From the NCBI GenBank assembly GCA_025024175.1, contig QCXZ01000053.1, positions 12,338,001-12,402,000 of the forward strand: a stretch of 64,000 nucleotides of DNA. Reading direction: 5' to 3'. The stretch is from Rhyzopertha dominica (Eukaryota > Arthropoda > Insecta > Coleoptera > Bostrichidae). Below the pieces are notes generated by a model that was not told the DNA's origin, searched no databases, and saw nothing but the letters and a program-made list of their open reading frames with translations. The position numbers were made by a program, and so were the translations under genes. Below are positions 11,344-23,786 of this stretch, one piece after another (position 1 is the first letter of the stretch; the number at the start of each line of letters is the position of its first letter).

Positions 11344-12746
11344 TACAGGGTGGTCAGTCAATTAAGACTTTTCAAATTAATCGTGCTAGAATCTTGGGGT
11401 AATAAAACAATATATGGCCACATGTTTCATTTAAAATATTATGAAGTACATAATTTTACCGCTAGGTGACGCATTTAATATAGCATTATCAAAGAAAGGT
11501 TTCTTTCTCCAAAAAGTTGCAATTCAATATCGCTCAAAAATAAACTCATTATAGTCTGCTTACTCCATTTAAGGATATAAGTATAAAATCTTCAAAATGG
11601 TATAACTCAAGCATAGTTTAAGCTAATTCAACGAATGACTGCTAGTTTTAAAGTGGTTTTGAATATAATTATAAATAACTAATCTGACAACGGCATGCGT
11701 TATTTAAGAAAATTGTATATTTAAATTAATATCTAAAGAATCGGATGTAACCCTATATTTATTTTTAGTTATAGCTCTGGAATCAAGCAAAATTTGAAAA
11801 CCGGATGTCGATATTTTTCTTCATTTCTTGCTTATAGTAAAAAAACTGCAATTTTTTTCTTATAATAAAATTAGGTTATTTAAAGACATCATACGCTTAC
11901 TCATAAATTACGATATATTAGATTGGTGATTTCTCAGCAATGATGGATACTTTGCGCATTATTGATAACTTTTGTAATATAGTAATAAATCTAATTTTAG
12001 TTTGATTCTTTACGTTTCTTTTCTTTTACGCTTATCGACCAAGCATAGTGCGTCTTGTATTTTATATTACTAACTTGAATAGCTTTCTTATTAGCAACAG
12101 TAACCAATAATAATACTAATACTTAATACAAAAACAGATCAATAGCTGTCCGAGAATGACGGATTATTAACCCCGTGTGATCTGTATAGGGAGGTGTAAT
12201 ATAGGAAGAAAGCTACTTTGAAATAGGTATTTGCAGGACCCATTCAGCTGGTTCCTTAAGATTTTGGTATTATATTTTTTATATTGGACATACCAGATAA
12301 GAGTCGTAATTGAAGAGTAAACGTGTGACCTTTTTTATTATAACCTAATTTTACGTCACGGAGAAAAATGGCCAAACCAAGGATGGGTTCGCAGCTTTTT
12401 ACTACAACTAAGAATAAATAAAAAAGTCTATGATTTTGGATTTTTTTAAGGTATAACATTTTCACAAACAATCGCAATAAATTATGTTATTTATAATTAT
12501 ATTGAAAACCATAAAATCCACTTTAAAACTAGCATTCGCTTGTTAAATTCACTTAAACCACATTTGAGTTATGGCATTTTAAAGATTTGAAATTATATCC
12601 TCACCTAGCGGCAAAGTTATGCACTTCATAATATTTTAAACGAAATCTGTGTGGCCATATTTATTTGAAAAAAAATTACTACAAGATTCTAGCACAATTA
12701 ATTTCCAGGATACAGCCGCTGTCCCGCCTTAACTGATCACTCCGTA
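11344..12746. mobile_element. 1.4-kb non-autonomous element with ~270-350-bp inverted arms
   Basis: The left end TACAGGGTGGTCAGTCAA and the right end (reverse complement TACGGAGTGATCAGTTAA) match, and the similarity continues inward. For example, GCTAGTTTTAAAGTGG near 11640 is mirrored near 12530. The arms cover about 11344-11690 and 12480-12746. The ends are bordered by TA, which suits a Tc1/mariner-type TA target. No transposase frame lies between the arms, so this is a fold-back or MITE-like element. It sits 28 bp upstream of the acceptor of the neighbouring exon. Confidence 0.65.
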
Positions 12747-13085
12747 TATACATACATAATTAATTATAAATGCACAAAAACAAATAACTATAAAATAATG
12801 AAAATATTTGGTGGAAGTGTCGTCTACCAGCAAAGAAGTCCCCAGATCTAAAGTACCGCAATTGCAATCCATTTAGTATAAGATTTAACGCAAAATTTAA
12901 ACGTAATTTGTAACATGAATTATGTACTTACAAAATTATAACCGCTTGGGAGCTATTATTAATTTTTAACAGAATGTAAACTAAAGAAGACGACTATCTA
13001 AAATTTAAAGTTAATGTAACCGTCAAATTGTGAACGGAAATGGAGGTTCTGTTACATATAAAAAAACCGCTGCAAATTGAGTCAA

Positions 13086-13952
13086 TACTTCCACATCCAA
13101 TTGTCAAAATGACATTTACGTTTTTATTTCTTATACTGTACGATTAGTAATCAGATTTTGAGTATTTTGTCTCTCAGTTTTTCTAAGACAAAGTCCTCGT
13201 GATATTAGCAAAAATATATAAATTTTAAAATCGGTTTTTTCAAATAACTCGAAAATTATTAACTAGACAAAAAAAATACAAGAGTGCTTTCTGATCAGAA
13301 ATTTGATTTTCTATATAATACCAAAATTTAAAAAAAATCGTACGAGCATCGACCAAAATAGGTTTTTGGAAATATTTCGAAAATGTTAAAATTTTGAATA
13401 AATTTTCTAAAACACTTTTTGTTAGAAATTTTATTTCCTGTCTGATGGCATTTTCATTTTTTGAATATATTAAATATATTTGGAGATATTTAGGAAAAAC
13501 CGTTTTCTTTAAGTGACGCTTTCTTGCTAATATCTTCTAAACAGTTTACTGCGCCGAAAATTTATAAGAACGAATAATACTCGCAGTTATACTACTAATC
13601 ACATACTAAAATGAAAAAAATATAAAAAAATAAAAATTTGCAAAAAGGGTAGTTACGCCCCCTTCCCGATATCCTACTTACCCCACAAACAATAGGTCGC
13701 TTTGGGTAGTTGAGATTTATACGTTTGCCAAATTTCAAGTTCATATATTAAGTCTTTCGAAAGTTATCTTGTATACAAACAAAACCACAGACACACAGAC
13801 ATACAGACACACCGACACACAGACAAGAAATTTATTTTTGTTCAAATTTTGGTTTTTTGCATTTTCGACCATTTTAAAGCGAATGAGCAAATAAAAATTT
13901 TTGAAAATTGTTTTCGCGATACAATACTTCCCAACCGTGGGATGTGGAAGTA
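13086..13952 (+). repeat. TACTTCCACATCC interspersed repeat, copy 1
   Basis: This 867-bp repeat is bounded by TACTTCCACATCC and its inverse GGATGTGGAAGTA. It contains blocks shared with 33674-34531 (opposite orientation), 31249-31733 (internally deleted) and 38920-39171 (partial), including a short CAGACACA/GTGTCTG microsatellite and GCGATACAATACTT near one end. CCGCTGCAAATTGAGTCAA just outside the left boundary is also conserved between copies, so the true element end lies about 20-25 bp further out on that side. No coding capacity was seen. Confidence 0.65.
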
Positions 13953-15369
13953 AAAATTTGCTGAATTCATACAATTTGCTATGCAATGCAAACAAATAAT
14001 AAACTATCTGCTAATGATAGTGATAAAACTATTTAACCCCCAAACAAAGAAATATCATGACAAAAAACATTGTTACACAAGGAAGAAAACATGTTTTAAG
14101 AAAAGTTACTGACAGAGAAGAGATATTTAAGAAACGCATTGACCGTAAACTGAATGTTCTATCTAAGCAAAAAAATTGCCCATACTTACAATTCTATTAA
14201 ATAAATGTAAAAAAAAAATTTTTCGCGTAAACAGCAATTTAGATAATCGCGACCTATTACATATAATCTTTTTATTTTAATTGTAGCTCATATACCAGTG
14301 GCGAGTCGTGAACTGACAGTGCTGCACAATACACCCTGATAAACATCGGAATTTAAAACGAAAAAACGGGATTATTTTTAATAGTAATAATATTAATAAT
14401 TTTGAAGACTTGAAAAGGTATTCACTTTCGTTAGAGGGAGCTGAACAGAGAAATTATCGATAAATATCTTTATTTTTACTGTGAATGGAAAATGAACAGC
14501 AAAGGAAAAGCAAAGAATATTAGATATTATTAATGAAGATAAGATAATGGGAGTGTATATGTATAGGATGAGCAAATAAGAGAGGGCGGTCGGTCATATC
14601 TCATAAACCAATAGCCCTAGAGCTTTGAGGTAAAAAAATTCTCAATCAAAGTGACCAACAGAATTTGCTAGAAAATATTTTCGAAACATATTTGAAAGTG
14701 ACCGCTAGAGTGTCATTTTTAGCGTAATAAATGTTTGTGGTATTAAACATACTAAGATTGCTTGGACTAAAGTTTACCATTTTTATTTAGAACATCTTTT
14801 TGTTAAATGTCAAATAAAGGAGTGGGGGGCGGGTGAATATTAATATAGAAAATCGCTAATATTTCTGCTTGACCGATTTCAACCAACGAGGTGCCTTTAT
14901 AAAAAGCAATTTTAAGTGTGTTGACCGCAAGAGGGCGGTTTCTGAAGTTACTACCGAAATATCGATTTTTCTCGAAATTTTTAAATGCAACGATTTAAAG
15001 CTGTTTACTTCATTAAAAGAACAATTGAATATAGACTTAAATGGTGAAAACCGCACCTTAATATGTTGTTTTAATCTCAAGATATTAAAGATTGAATAGC
15101 AGAACATAGTGATTTTATACAGTATAACTTTTGAAAATTAAAGTTAGCTTAGAACAATGAATTTAACCAACAGATCAACATATTATTATCACGCTAACAA
15201 TAAAAACATCGGAGTTGCTATAAATATATAAAAATAGCGGAACAGTTACGCAAGACAAGTCATTTGCACTAAAATTCAGTAACAATAAACTCAATTAATT
15301 CTACTTTTAATTATTAATACTCAAATGAAGAGTAGTTGGAAATACAAAGTATCCCAACAAACATAATAA
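13953..15369. other. Intron sequence, nothing recognised
   Basis: AT-rich sequence with short open frames on both strands and no recognisable motif. The stretch 12747-13085 between the two repeats to the left is equally anonymous. Confidence 0.45.
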
Positions 15370-16040
15370 AAAAATAAACTAAAATAAGTAAAAATGATTG
15401 GGTGTTAAGCTCTCAATATCTTCATGGTCTGATGACACATATGTTAGTGGTCTGCTATTTATTATGTCCTCTGCTTCCAATAGTGTACTGTGTAAAACCT
15501 CTGGTCGTGGTGCACTATCTTTTAAAATTGTCCTTAGAACTGTTTTTATAGATCGCACCATAAGTTCCCATGATCCACTCATATGTGGAGCTGCTGGAGG
15601 TATATACTTCCATTCTACATCCTGACTAAGTTATTCCCTTCTAACCTTCTACTTCAGTATCTACTGATTTCATGGCATTTTTCAATTCCTTATCAGATGC
15701 TCTTAGATTCGTTCCATTATCACTCCAAATACATTTGGGTTGGGCTCTTCTACATGGAAACTTAAGGATTGCCAATATAGCAGAATCTTTGTTAAGGTAT
15801 TCGTCATCTCTAAATGCACTGCTCTTACTGATAAACAAGTAATAAATACACCATATCTTTTTTCTCTGCGTGTCCCAATTGTTACATCCATAGGCCCAAA
15901 ATAATCCATTCCCAGAAGCATAAACGGCCTCTGTGGTTTTTCCAGTCTCTCTTTAGGTAACTGTCTCGTTTCTGGTATTACTGGTTTAGCATTTCTTAAT
16001 TTAACAAATGTTACAGTTTCTTAGCACTTGTTGTATTGTT
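15370..16040 (-). pseudogene. BEL/Pao retrotransposon integrase fragment
   Basis: Minus-strand pieces in neighbouring frames match the integrase end of BEL/Pao polyproteins in order: RPFMLLGMDYFGPM (about 15920), VFITCLSVRAVHLEM, PKCIWSDNGTNLRASDKEL (about 15700), then WKYIPPAAPHMSGSWELMVR, EAEDIINSRPLTYVSSD and LTPNHF (about 15390). The Asp residues in the DYFGP and SDNGTN boxes are present. Several frame changes break it, and no LTRs were recognised. Confidence 0.75.
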
Positions 16041-16939
16041 CTTCTTGCTCTAATTACACGAATTAAGGCGTATTTAATTCCAATTAAGTTGTGTACTTGC
16101 ATGCCCATTTTCAGATCAACTCATAATCTTCAAATTCATAAATTTCAATCTTCCGTCCATAATGATGGGTCTCTTGCATGTCATTTCCAATTCCGGAGAG
16201 TTTTCAATTCTTATGCAATTTTTTATTAACTTTATTAATAAAAAAACCTTTTTTTATTTGGCAATACTTTTGATTATAACTTTTTAATGTTTTAAAAATG
16301 TTCTTAAAAAATATATTGAGGTGTTGCAGAAGTTTTAAAAAACGATATTATTACAAGATTCAGACTGCAGATTTGCAATTCCTGGTTACCAACGGTACTC
16401 TACACACATGGAAGTAGAGATGGATTGGAAGACATTCTAATGCAAATCACTAACGATGGCGAACACTGTTGCACATTGCAACAAATAAACACGGTATTGA
16501 GAAAACTACCACTCTTTTGAGGTCCTGGGCATTGCTGTGGGCATAATCACAATCAATTCTGATATCAGCCACGTGCACGTAGTATCGATTACGAAGCGAA
16601 ATAATAAAGAATGAATGCCCTTCCTGTCAGTGGATCTTCTATCCGATGAAGCATTCGCCGGGCATATTACGGGACCAATTCAAAGACGCTCAAACTATAC
16701 TAATCAGATAAGACACATCTGATTTTGTGTTCCAAGTTCGCGTAAATGTGCCTGCTTTACGGCTACGTAATTCAATGCGTAATCAACATGCCCATTGACA
16801 ATACACATATTACACAATACACTGTAACACACATCACATTACCATTCGCTTCGCGTGAATTTTGTTTACAGAATTTCTTTTCCTAAAGTTTTCTAAAGAA
16901 TTTTAAGCAACTACTCGAAGTGAAAAGTTACAAACATAC
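16041..16939. other. Intron sequence, nothing recognised
   Basis: Anonymous AT-rich sequence; no gene, repeat boundary or RNA signature was identified. Confidence 0.45.
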
Positions 16940-17121
16940 CTAGCTTCTTTTGCCTTGATTATGTTCATCTCAATAAAGTTCTTCCCTGATTTTTCTAACG
17001 AATTGTCAGAGTCTGTAGTTTCAGCATTGCTCCAACTTTTAGGCAAAGATTNGTCATCAATTTTTTTGAATTCATCCAGCTGCTTGATGTCGGGTACCAA
17101 CTCTATAAAACTCCTTTTCAC
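16940..17121 (-). CDS. Exon 3 of the long minus-strand gene
   Basis: This 182-bp exon has a TTCCTCAG acceptor and a GTATGT donor. It enters in phase 0 directly from the exon at 22781-22944 and leaves in phase 2 into the exon at 10979-11316. It encodes about 60 residues beginning VKRSFIELVPDIKQLDEF and is acidic and Ser-rich in the middle. One ambiguous base (N at 17052) makes one residue unknown. Confidence 0.6.
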
Positions 17122-17673
17122 CTGAGGAAAAAGGGTACACTGTCAACAAGAGTGGCGCACGCTGCTGCCCTGTATCGAATATAATCCAACAATCCAATTT
17201 TAATTTTGATATGAGGCCCCTTTTATCAAAACTGGGCAGTATATTCGCTCAATATGATCATATCAAGCATAAACGAAATATAATTTCTAACGGCATCTTT
17301 CACTTACTAATCTTTTTTGTGAAGCAACCGACAAAATGTTACGTGAAAGTCGTAAACGGCTTGATAACTTTTGATGAATTCCTGTTACAAAAACTCCTTA
17401 TTAAAGGTGATTCGGTACTGGAAAAATAAATCTTGATAGGTCGTTGAGGCTGGTCAAAAACTGTTTATAGAGTGCCATCTGAAATTACAAGCGCAACTAA
17501 AAAGTTCGCGGCTCAGGTTATCCGGGTGTGTACAAATTTCAATGGCTTCTCGGATTTGCGAGTGATGAAGACAATGATGTTAGATCTAGGGATTGTCCCT
17601 AATTCTAGGGACAATTGGCAAAAATAACTTTTACTAGGAAAATATGGTATTTCTAAAAATAATTTACCCTTAG
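17122..17673. other. Intron sequence, nothing recognised
   Basis: No motif was seen. A minus-strand frame at 17513-17800 runs into the neighbouring MITE and is explained by it. Confidence 0.45.
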
Positions 17674-18330
17674 TACAGGGTTTCTGTAAATGATTCATGC
17701 AACGCAAGCGGCGTTGATTTCTGAATTCTTTGTGCTGCTTTTTTGTAACTGGTGCCAAGCTATAATAAGCACGGCGATAGTAGTGAAGGTTGTAGATCAA
17801 GCTACAGTCGCGAAATTGATGGCTGTAGGATTTTCCTAAAATTTACGGTTTTATTTTTCTGTCAAGGGTAAGAAGTTTAAATAATTATTGGTATAATAGG
17901 CTTGTGGTAACCTCTACAGTCTACATCTTTGCACTGTGGAAGCTTTGTGTAGTGCAGCTAACGTTATTACCACTTAGTTTGCAAATTTTACCATTTCAGT
18001 CCATCATATTGTTTAAAAGGATTACACAACCTCACAGATACGATACATAACCTAAATGTTATACGAAACCGTGTCACCCTACAGCTCCGAAATGTGACCT
18101 TTCTGCAACCTGAAGTTGATTTTCCCACAAAACAGTACAGAATATGTTGAAAATACGCATTCCCACGCGTTTTCACATATTAAAATAAATCAAATAATTT
18201 AAAAATCGACGGATGGCAAGTATACTTCAAAGCAATAGTTGTGTTCACTTTCCTAAGAGGCGGCAAATTGATTTAATCGACAATTTTCATAAGCGCCCTG
18301 GATGCATGTATCATTTATAGAAACCCTGTA
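17674..18330 (+). mobile_element. MITE family A, copy 1 (with internal insertion)
   Basis: The ends are inverted repeats based on TACAGGGTTTCTRTAAATGA followed by TCATGCA. The two other copies (18668-19040, inverted, and 23085-23786) are about 370 bp after nested sequence is removed. This copy carries about 270 bp of extra sequence near 17800-18069 that the others lack. No transposase is present. Confidence 0.7.
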
Positions 18331-18667
18331 TAACATTCATTCTTTTCATTATTATCATTATCATTTAATAGCAATAAACTAAATAATGATTTATTAATGT
18401 CTCTTAAAGTAGTTTAGATAAAATTTAGTGCAACTAGTAGTAATGGTGGAAATTGTATTGATAGCAAATTGAGAATATAGTCCTATTTTTTAAAGAAATT
18501 GAAGAAGATATAAAGTTCGGTATTGAAGAATGAATTCTTGTATAGGCTGGCTTATATCGAAGGGTTTTGATCACGGTGTATAATATAATAGGTGGTTGAC
18601 GTTTCTTCACATTCGTGTGTGAGAGATAGGTGTGGGTTTGTGTGTTCTGATGTAGCATTGTATTTTG

Positions 18668-19040
18668 TACTGGGTTTCTATATTTCTATGATTCATGCAT
18701 CCAGGGTGCTTATGGAAATTATGAATTAAATCAATTTGTCGTCTCTCAGGAAAGTGACGTATAATTGTTATCTGTCGATTTTGAATTCTTTTATATATTT
18801 TAATATGAGACAACGCCTGGGAGTGTGTATTTTCAGCATATTCTGTAGTGTTTTGTGGGATAATTAACTTTAAGGTTGCAGAAAGCTCACATTTTGGAGC
18901 TGTGGTGTGACATTGATCTGCAACCTTCAACTACTATCGCCGAGCATATGGAAGCTTGGCAGCAGTTACAAAAAGGCGGCATAAAGAATTCAGAAATCAA
19001 CACCGCCCGCGTTTCATGAATCATTTATAGAAACCTTATA
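18668..19040 (-). mobile_element. MITE family A, copy 2
   Basis: About 373 bp, in inverted orientation relative to copy 1. It starts TACTGGGTTTCTATA and ends ATTTATAGAAACCTTATA. Internal blocks such as the GCGGCGTTGATTTCTGAATTC region and the CCCACAAAACACTACAGAATA region are shared with the other copies. An open frame of 107 codons on the minus strand lies mostly inside this repeat and is not a gene. Confidence 0.7.
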
Positions 19041-19639
19041 CATATAGCCCTTGCTCACCGACATCGTGATATCATAATGTGCGTTTTCAACTTCAATAAG
19101 TTATAAATGCGTTGTGCCATTTTGCGAAATATCATGGGGTTATCCGTAGAAAAAGCAAAATTTTTGTTAAGTATATACATAAGAATTTATTAATTTCAGA
19201 TTCAGGGTTTGTTTGTTATTTTTGTTCGATGATTTACTACAGTCAATTAAATTTTCATATATATTTTTTTGGAACCATACGATAGGCTAGCGTCACTTGA
19301 CGCTTGTAATATTTTTATATGTATACATAATGCTTTCTGTGTATAAACTTTTAAAACCACTTATATTTCATAACTGCACTGCTGTTAATGGCGAAAGATC
19401 TACCGACGTATCTTTAAATGTAAAAATAAATTCATAGATCAAATATAAGCAATAATAAGCTTTGCCTTTAATATTGAAGAAGACGATATTGAAAAACTTC
19501 ATTGCTCCGGACGAGATTGAGTCCAATATAATTTAGTATTTTCAGGATCCATAATGACAAAACTTTACAAATCAATGTATATGGTTTGCAAAATCGAAAG
19601 AGGAAGGTAGATTTTAAATGTCATTCTGTTTCAGAGCCT

Positions 19640-22111
19640 GCCTAATCATATCCTGACCAAACTACCCTTAATTGACAATTCTTTTCTTAACTTTTTTGTG
19701 GTCACTCCCCTCATCTGTAATATCAAAAAGTGTAGTAATAATCGAAAGTATAAGACATAAATAAAAAGAAAAAGACAGGTTGCCTATCTTTTACCTGGCC
19801 TTAGTGCGAGGTTGCCAGGTTTAAACAATTGAGTTGGAAGTATGAATTTACCCTCATCCCTATTTTAGTTGAAACATACATCAAAATGAAGATAATTTTA
19901 TTTGCGAACACGATGGTAATGGGTTGCCTAAGATAAAGTTGGCCAAACTTAGGGTTGTTGCGCTTCAAAGTACGAATATTTGACTTTGAGTAAAACTCAA
20001 AGAACTGCTGCACGCGTCAATATGGCACTACTACGCACTACTCTATGCGATAAAGAAGGACACGGTGCATGAGACAGCTTTCTGGTAAAAAATAGTGCCC
20101 CTGCTCATTCCTCCGTGTGATAGAGAAAGAAAAATCTACTTCTTGCATCTTATTGGATCCTCTAACCATAAACATTTGATAAGATAGCTGAATCCATTCT
20201 TATAAGTCTTTGTTTAGGTAATGCTGCAGAAATAGATATTATATTTGACCGCAATTTAACACCTTCAATCAAAGATTCCAAACGCTAAAGTCGACAGGAA
20301 TTCGATATTCCATATAGAATCACAGGACCCAGACTCACCGCCTTTTTGGGAAGTCTTAAAAAAATTACCGTTTTTAAAGAAGCTTTGGTACAATTGTTAG
20401 CTAACTACTGGGAAAACGACTCTTTGGTACCAATAATCCAAACGAAAAAAATTTTCATTGGAAATCAGTGCTATTCTTATTGCACAGAGACCCAACATGT
20501 GATAAAAAGTGAAGAAGTTGATTATTTATGTCACCATGAAGAAGCGGATACGCGAATTAATTTATTTTATTTTAATTAATTAATTTATTTTAATAATAAT
20601 CGTCTTTATTTCATTGTGTTACAGTGGTAACAGAGATTACACATGCAAGAAATATTATAGGCGAGGTGTCAGCATAATGCTGTTTTTCAACCTAACCTAT
20701 TATGTTTTATATTTACAAGGTGCCACGTAGTTCAAGAATTTTGGCAAAAAGCCTCTGATACTGATGTCTTAATAATTTTGCTGGCTAATATGCATAAAGT
20801 TTAAAAATCAGAAATTTGGTTAGCAGGTTCAACAACCAAAAGAAGAAATTGTGCATTAATTGTACAGAATTAGCGTTAAAGTTGGGATCCACGTTATGTC
20901 GAAGTCTGCCGACATTCCATGGATGCACAGGCCGCTTTTTACAATAAAAGAAATGTCAAACCTATTAAAAAATTAAAATGTAGTATATCAAAATATATTT
21001 GCGCCTTTAACAGAGGAAGCAGACATTTTCATTAAAGAAAAAACTGAAGTCATTCAAGAGTTTACTGCGCTTATATACGGCATCAGACATTATGCCACTA
21101 AAATGGACAATGAAACACTTTTGAAAAACTTAAAAGGTTTGCCTCTAACGATACCACCCTGCTGGAAGTCGTCGAAACAAAAGGTTTTGCGCACCATATA
21201 TGTAAATTCGATGTGGCTTAATGCCACAGATTGTTGTTATGCCAATCTACGTTTTGAAGATCGCGGGTGGTACATGGATGGTTATTTAAAGCCAACAGGA
21301 TTTGTTGTAGACCCAACGCCCTTACAAGTGAAAGACATATTGTTAGCGACAGAACATATTAGTGATGTTAAAAATTCTTCAGAGATTGAGTAAAACATAG
21401 CGACTACTGATTAATCAGATGCTGACTAAATTATTGTATTGATAAAGTAAATTTTGAGCTTTATTTTTTTTGTATTAACAATAAAAGTGTTATTAATTTT
21501 TAATCGTTTTCTAAAATGTGTGTTATAACACATAAGTGGTAATACAGTTAAAATTTGACAGGTAAATTAAGATTACTTGGGTATAAGTTCTTATTATTTT
21601 ACTATACATTGTTACAAAAAAATATTTTCTTGATGGTAGATTTTGTAATTCTCTATCGCACGGATGAATGAGCAGGGGCACTATTTTTCACCAGAAAGCT
21701 GTCTCATGCAGCCTCTGTCGCATAAACTAGTACCATATTGATCCGTGTAGCGGTTCTTTGAGTTTTCCTCAAAGTCGAATATTCGTACCTTAAAGCGTGG
21801 CAACCCTCAGTTTGGCCAACTTTTTCTTAGACAACCCTATGTCATTGTGTGCGCAATAAAATTATCTTCATTTTGATGTATGTTTCAACTAAAATACAAA
21901 TAAGGGTAAATTCATACTTCCAACTCACCTGTTTAAATCTGGCAACCTTGCACTAAGGCCAGATATAAGATAGCCAAACTAACTTTTTATTTATGTCGTA
22001 CACTTTTCATTATTACTACACTTTTTGATACTACAGATGAGGGAGTGACCACAAAAAAAGTTAAGAAAAGGATTGTCAATTAAGACTAGTTTGATTAGGA
22101 TATGATTAGGC
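19640..22111 (+). mobile_element. 2.5-kb DNA transposon with ~500-bp terminal inverted repeats
   Basis: The left arm (about 19640-20145) and right arm (about 21625-22111) are inverted copies, beginning GCCTAATCATATCC and including a shared GAATATTCGTACTTTAA-like block and CTGCTCATTC near their inner ends. Between them lies a decayed plus-strand coding region (20340-21393). Arms this long and the coding core suggest a once autonomous cut-and-paste element whose superfamily I cannot name with confidence. It lies in an intron of the long minus-strand gene. Confidence 0.7.
20340..21393 (+). pseudogene. Transposon-linked protein relic with HHEEADTRI motif
   Basis: Open pieces at 20346-20579 and 21103-21393, joined by a decayed stretch, encode protein-like sequence including YLCHHEEADTRINL, SDTDVLIILLANMHKV, AAFYNKRNVKPIKKLK and LPLTIPPCWKSSKQKVLRTI. 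The EEADTR and PDTDV-like boxes recur in uncharacterised proteins associated with animal transposable elements; the biochemical role is not known to me. About 140 bp near 20575-20715 interrupts the frame and looks like a later insertion. The frame is not intact. Confidence 0.5.
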
Positions 22112-22780
22112 AAACTATGCGCGATTTGTCTGTTTAAATATCATCTTTAAAAAAAATGACTCATTCAATTACCCTCAGGTGAGGGTAGGTCGACCTTAGT
22201 CGGGATATTAGACTAACAAAACACTGCTTAAAAATCTAGTTTTTCAAGAATTTTCATCACATTTTTGNTATTATATAATATAATGCATAAGTTCATTGNT
22301 TTTACTGTTTCTTTACTGTTGTAACCATCACTATTTAATTATTAATGATTTATTCATTCAANTTTATCCAATTTATTTAAAAATAATAAATAAGATAAAC
22401 TGCTCCAAAGTGCTCTGTTGTTTATCAAAAATACAAGTAAGCTGGTAAATTTGAATCTCGTCATCGACAACCAATTTTCATATATTTTTAATATTAATTA
22501 GTAAATAACCTATAAAAAACCGACAAAATAGTCTGGAGTTTTTATATAAGACTATAAGCTACCATCTAGCAAAAATCCAAGGTCAATCCGAGGCTTAGGA
22601 GCAGAGATCTTATTATCCATGGATGGGCAGATGGACCTTGGGTGGGTTGCGCTGAAAAGATGACTTTATATGCATTTAGCAAGAAAGCAACATTTTCTTG
22701 CTTAATAGCACTGTTTTATATCACTTAAAAACCAGTTTAGTATACTTTCTGCGTTAGAAAAGTGTTGTTCGACGATTTAC
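22112..22780. other. Intron sequence, nothing recognised
   Basis: Anonymous sequence containing several ambiguous bases near 22267-22362. Confidence 0.45.
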
Positions 22781-22944
22781 CTTGATTTCCAAGTTTTCGC
22801 TCTCTTCCTTGTCAGGCTCTTCTGCGATGTCGTTATTAGAATGTTCCAATCGTGCTGTGATGTCCCCAGTGTCGTTTACAAAAGGATTAATTAAAGTTTT
22901 GCTGCTTCGCCTGCTACTTTGACTGGAACTTTGTGACGACAGGC
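22781..22944 (-). CDS. Exon 2 of the long minus-strand gene
   Basis: This 164-bp exon follows a TTTGTAG acceptor and ends with a CAAG/GTAAAT donor. It begins with two bases that complete a Gly codon from the exon at 30043-30379 and ends in phase 0. It encodes 54 residues: a Ser/Gln run (LSSQSSSQSSRRSSK) followed by an acidic stretch ending EESENLEIK. It is the only open frame across the whole exon. Confidence 0.6.
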
Positions 22945-23084
22945 CTACAAAAGTAGGTAGTTAAAAAGAAGCTAAAATATGTAGTGTGCCATCGCTTTTT
23001 TTATATATAAAATTAGTTCCTCATATTGTTTTATAGTCCAGTCCTTGGACAAAAATGTTTAAAAAAATCACCGATGCTTTTTTA

Positions 23085-23786
23085 TACAGAGTTTCTATAA
23101 ATGATTCATGCAACGCGAGCGGCGTTGATTTCTGAATTCTTTGTTCCGCCTTTTTGTAACTGCTGTAAAGCTACTATGCACGGCGATAGTACTGATGGGA
23201 GCAGATCAATGACACACTACAGCTCTGAAATCTGAGCTTTCTGCAACCTTAAAGTTAATTATCCCACAAAACACTACAGAATATTAAAATGTATGTCTTT
23301 GCTTTGCTGTCTACACCTCAACCAACTGCAGATAGTATTATTTCGCTGTCATTACAGCTCATCAGTGCAGTTTAGGTCTAGTGTAGACAACACGGCATAG
23401 AACTGGTTTTGCTTATATACCAAAGCAATGGTATGATGAAAGTAAGAATTTAGGATAGCAATGCCATCTGTCAGCATTACACTGACATGATGACAAAGCC
23501 ACCTAGCTGCCTTAACGGGTACTACTTCCTAAAGGAAGTGACCTGTAGCCTGACAAATTGGCATGCAACTGCATACTTCAATTTGACAGCAGGCCCCCAC
23601 GGCACTTACTACAGAATATGTTGAAAATACACAGTCCCACGAGTTTTCTTATAATAATATATATCAAATAATTCAAAAATCGACAAATGACAAGTATACG
23701 TCACTTTCCTGAAAGGCGGCAAATTGGTTTAAGCGATAATTTCCATAAGCGCCCTGGATGCATGAGTCATTTATAGAAACCCTGTA
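23085..23786 (+). mobile_element. MITE family A, copy 3, host of a nested retroposon
   Basis: The ends TACAGAGTTTCTATAAATGA and TCATTTATAGAAACCCTGTA match copies 1 and 2. Removing the nested insertion at 23284-23607 and one copy of its target duplication leaves about 367 bp, the length of copy 2. Confidence 0.7.
23284..23607 (-). mobile_element. SINE-like retroposon, longer copy
   Basis: This 324-bp insertion is flanked by an 11-bp direct repeat ACTACAGAATA (23273-23283 and 23608-23618). The other family-A copies have this site uninterrupted, giving a paralogous empty site. The 231 bp at 23284-23514 are nearly identical to 58157-58387. The shared end is the one reading ATTTTAA on the minus strand and the other end differs between copies, as expected for 5' truncation during target-primed insertion. 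I saw no clear A/B box. Confidence 0.65.

Noticed and set aside
18607..18930. 107-codon minus-strand frame
   Set aside because: Lies mostly within MITE family A copy 2.
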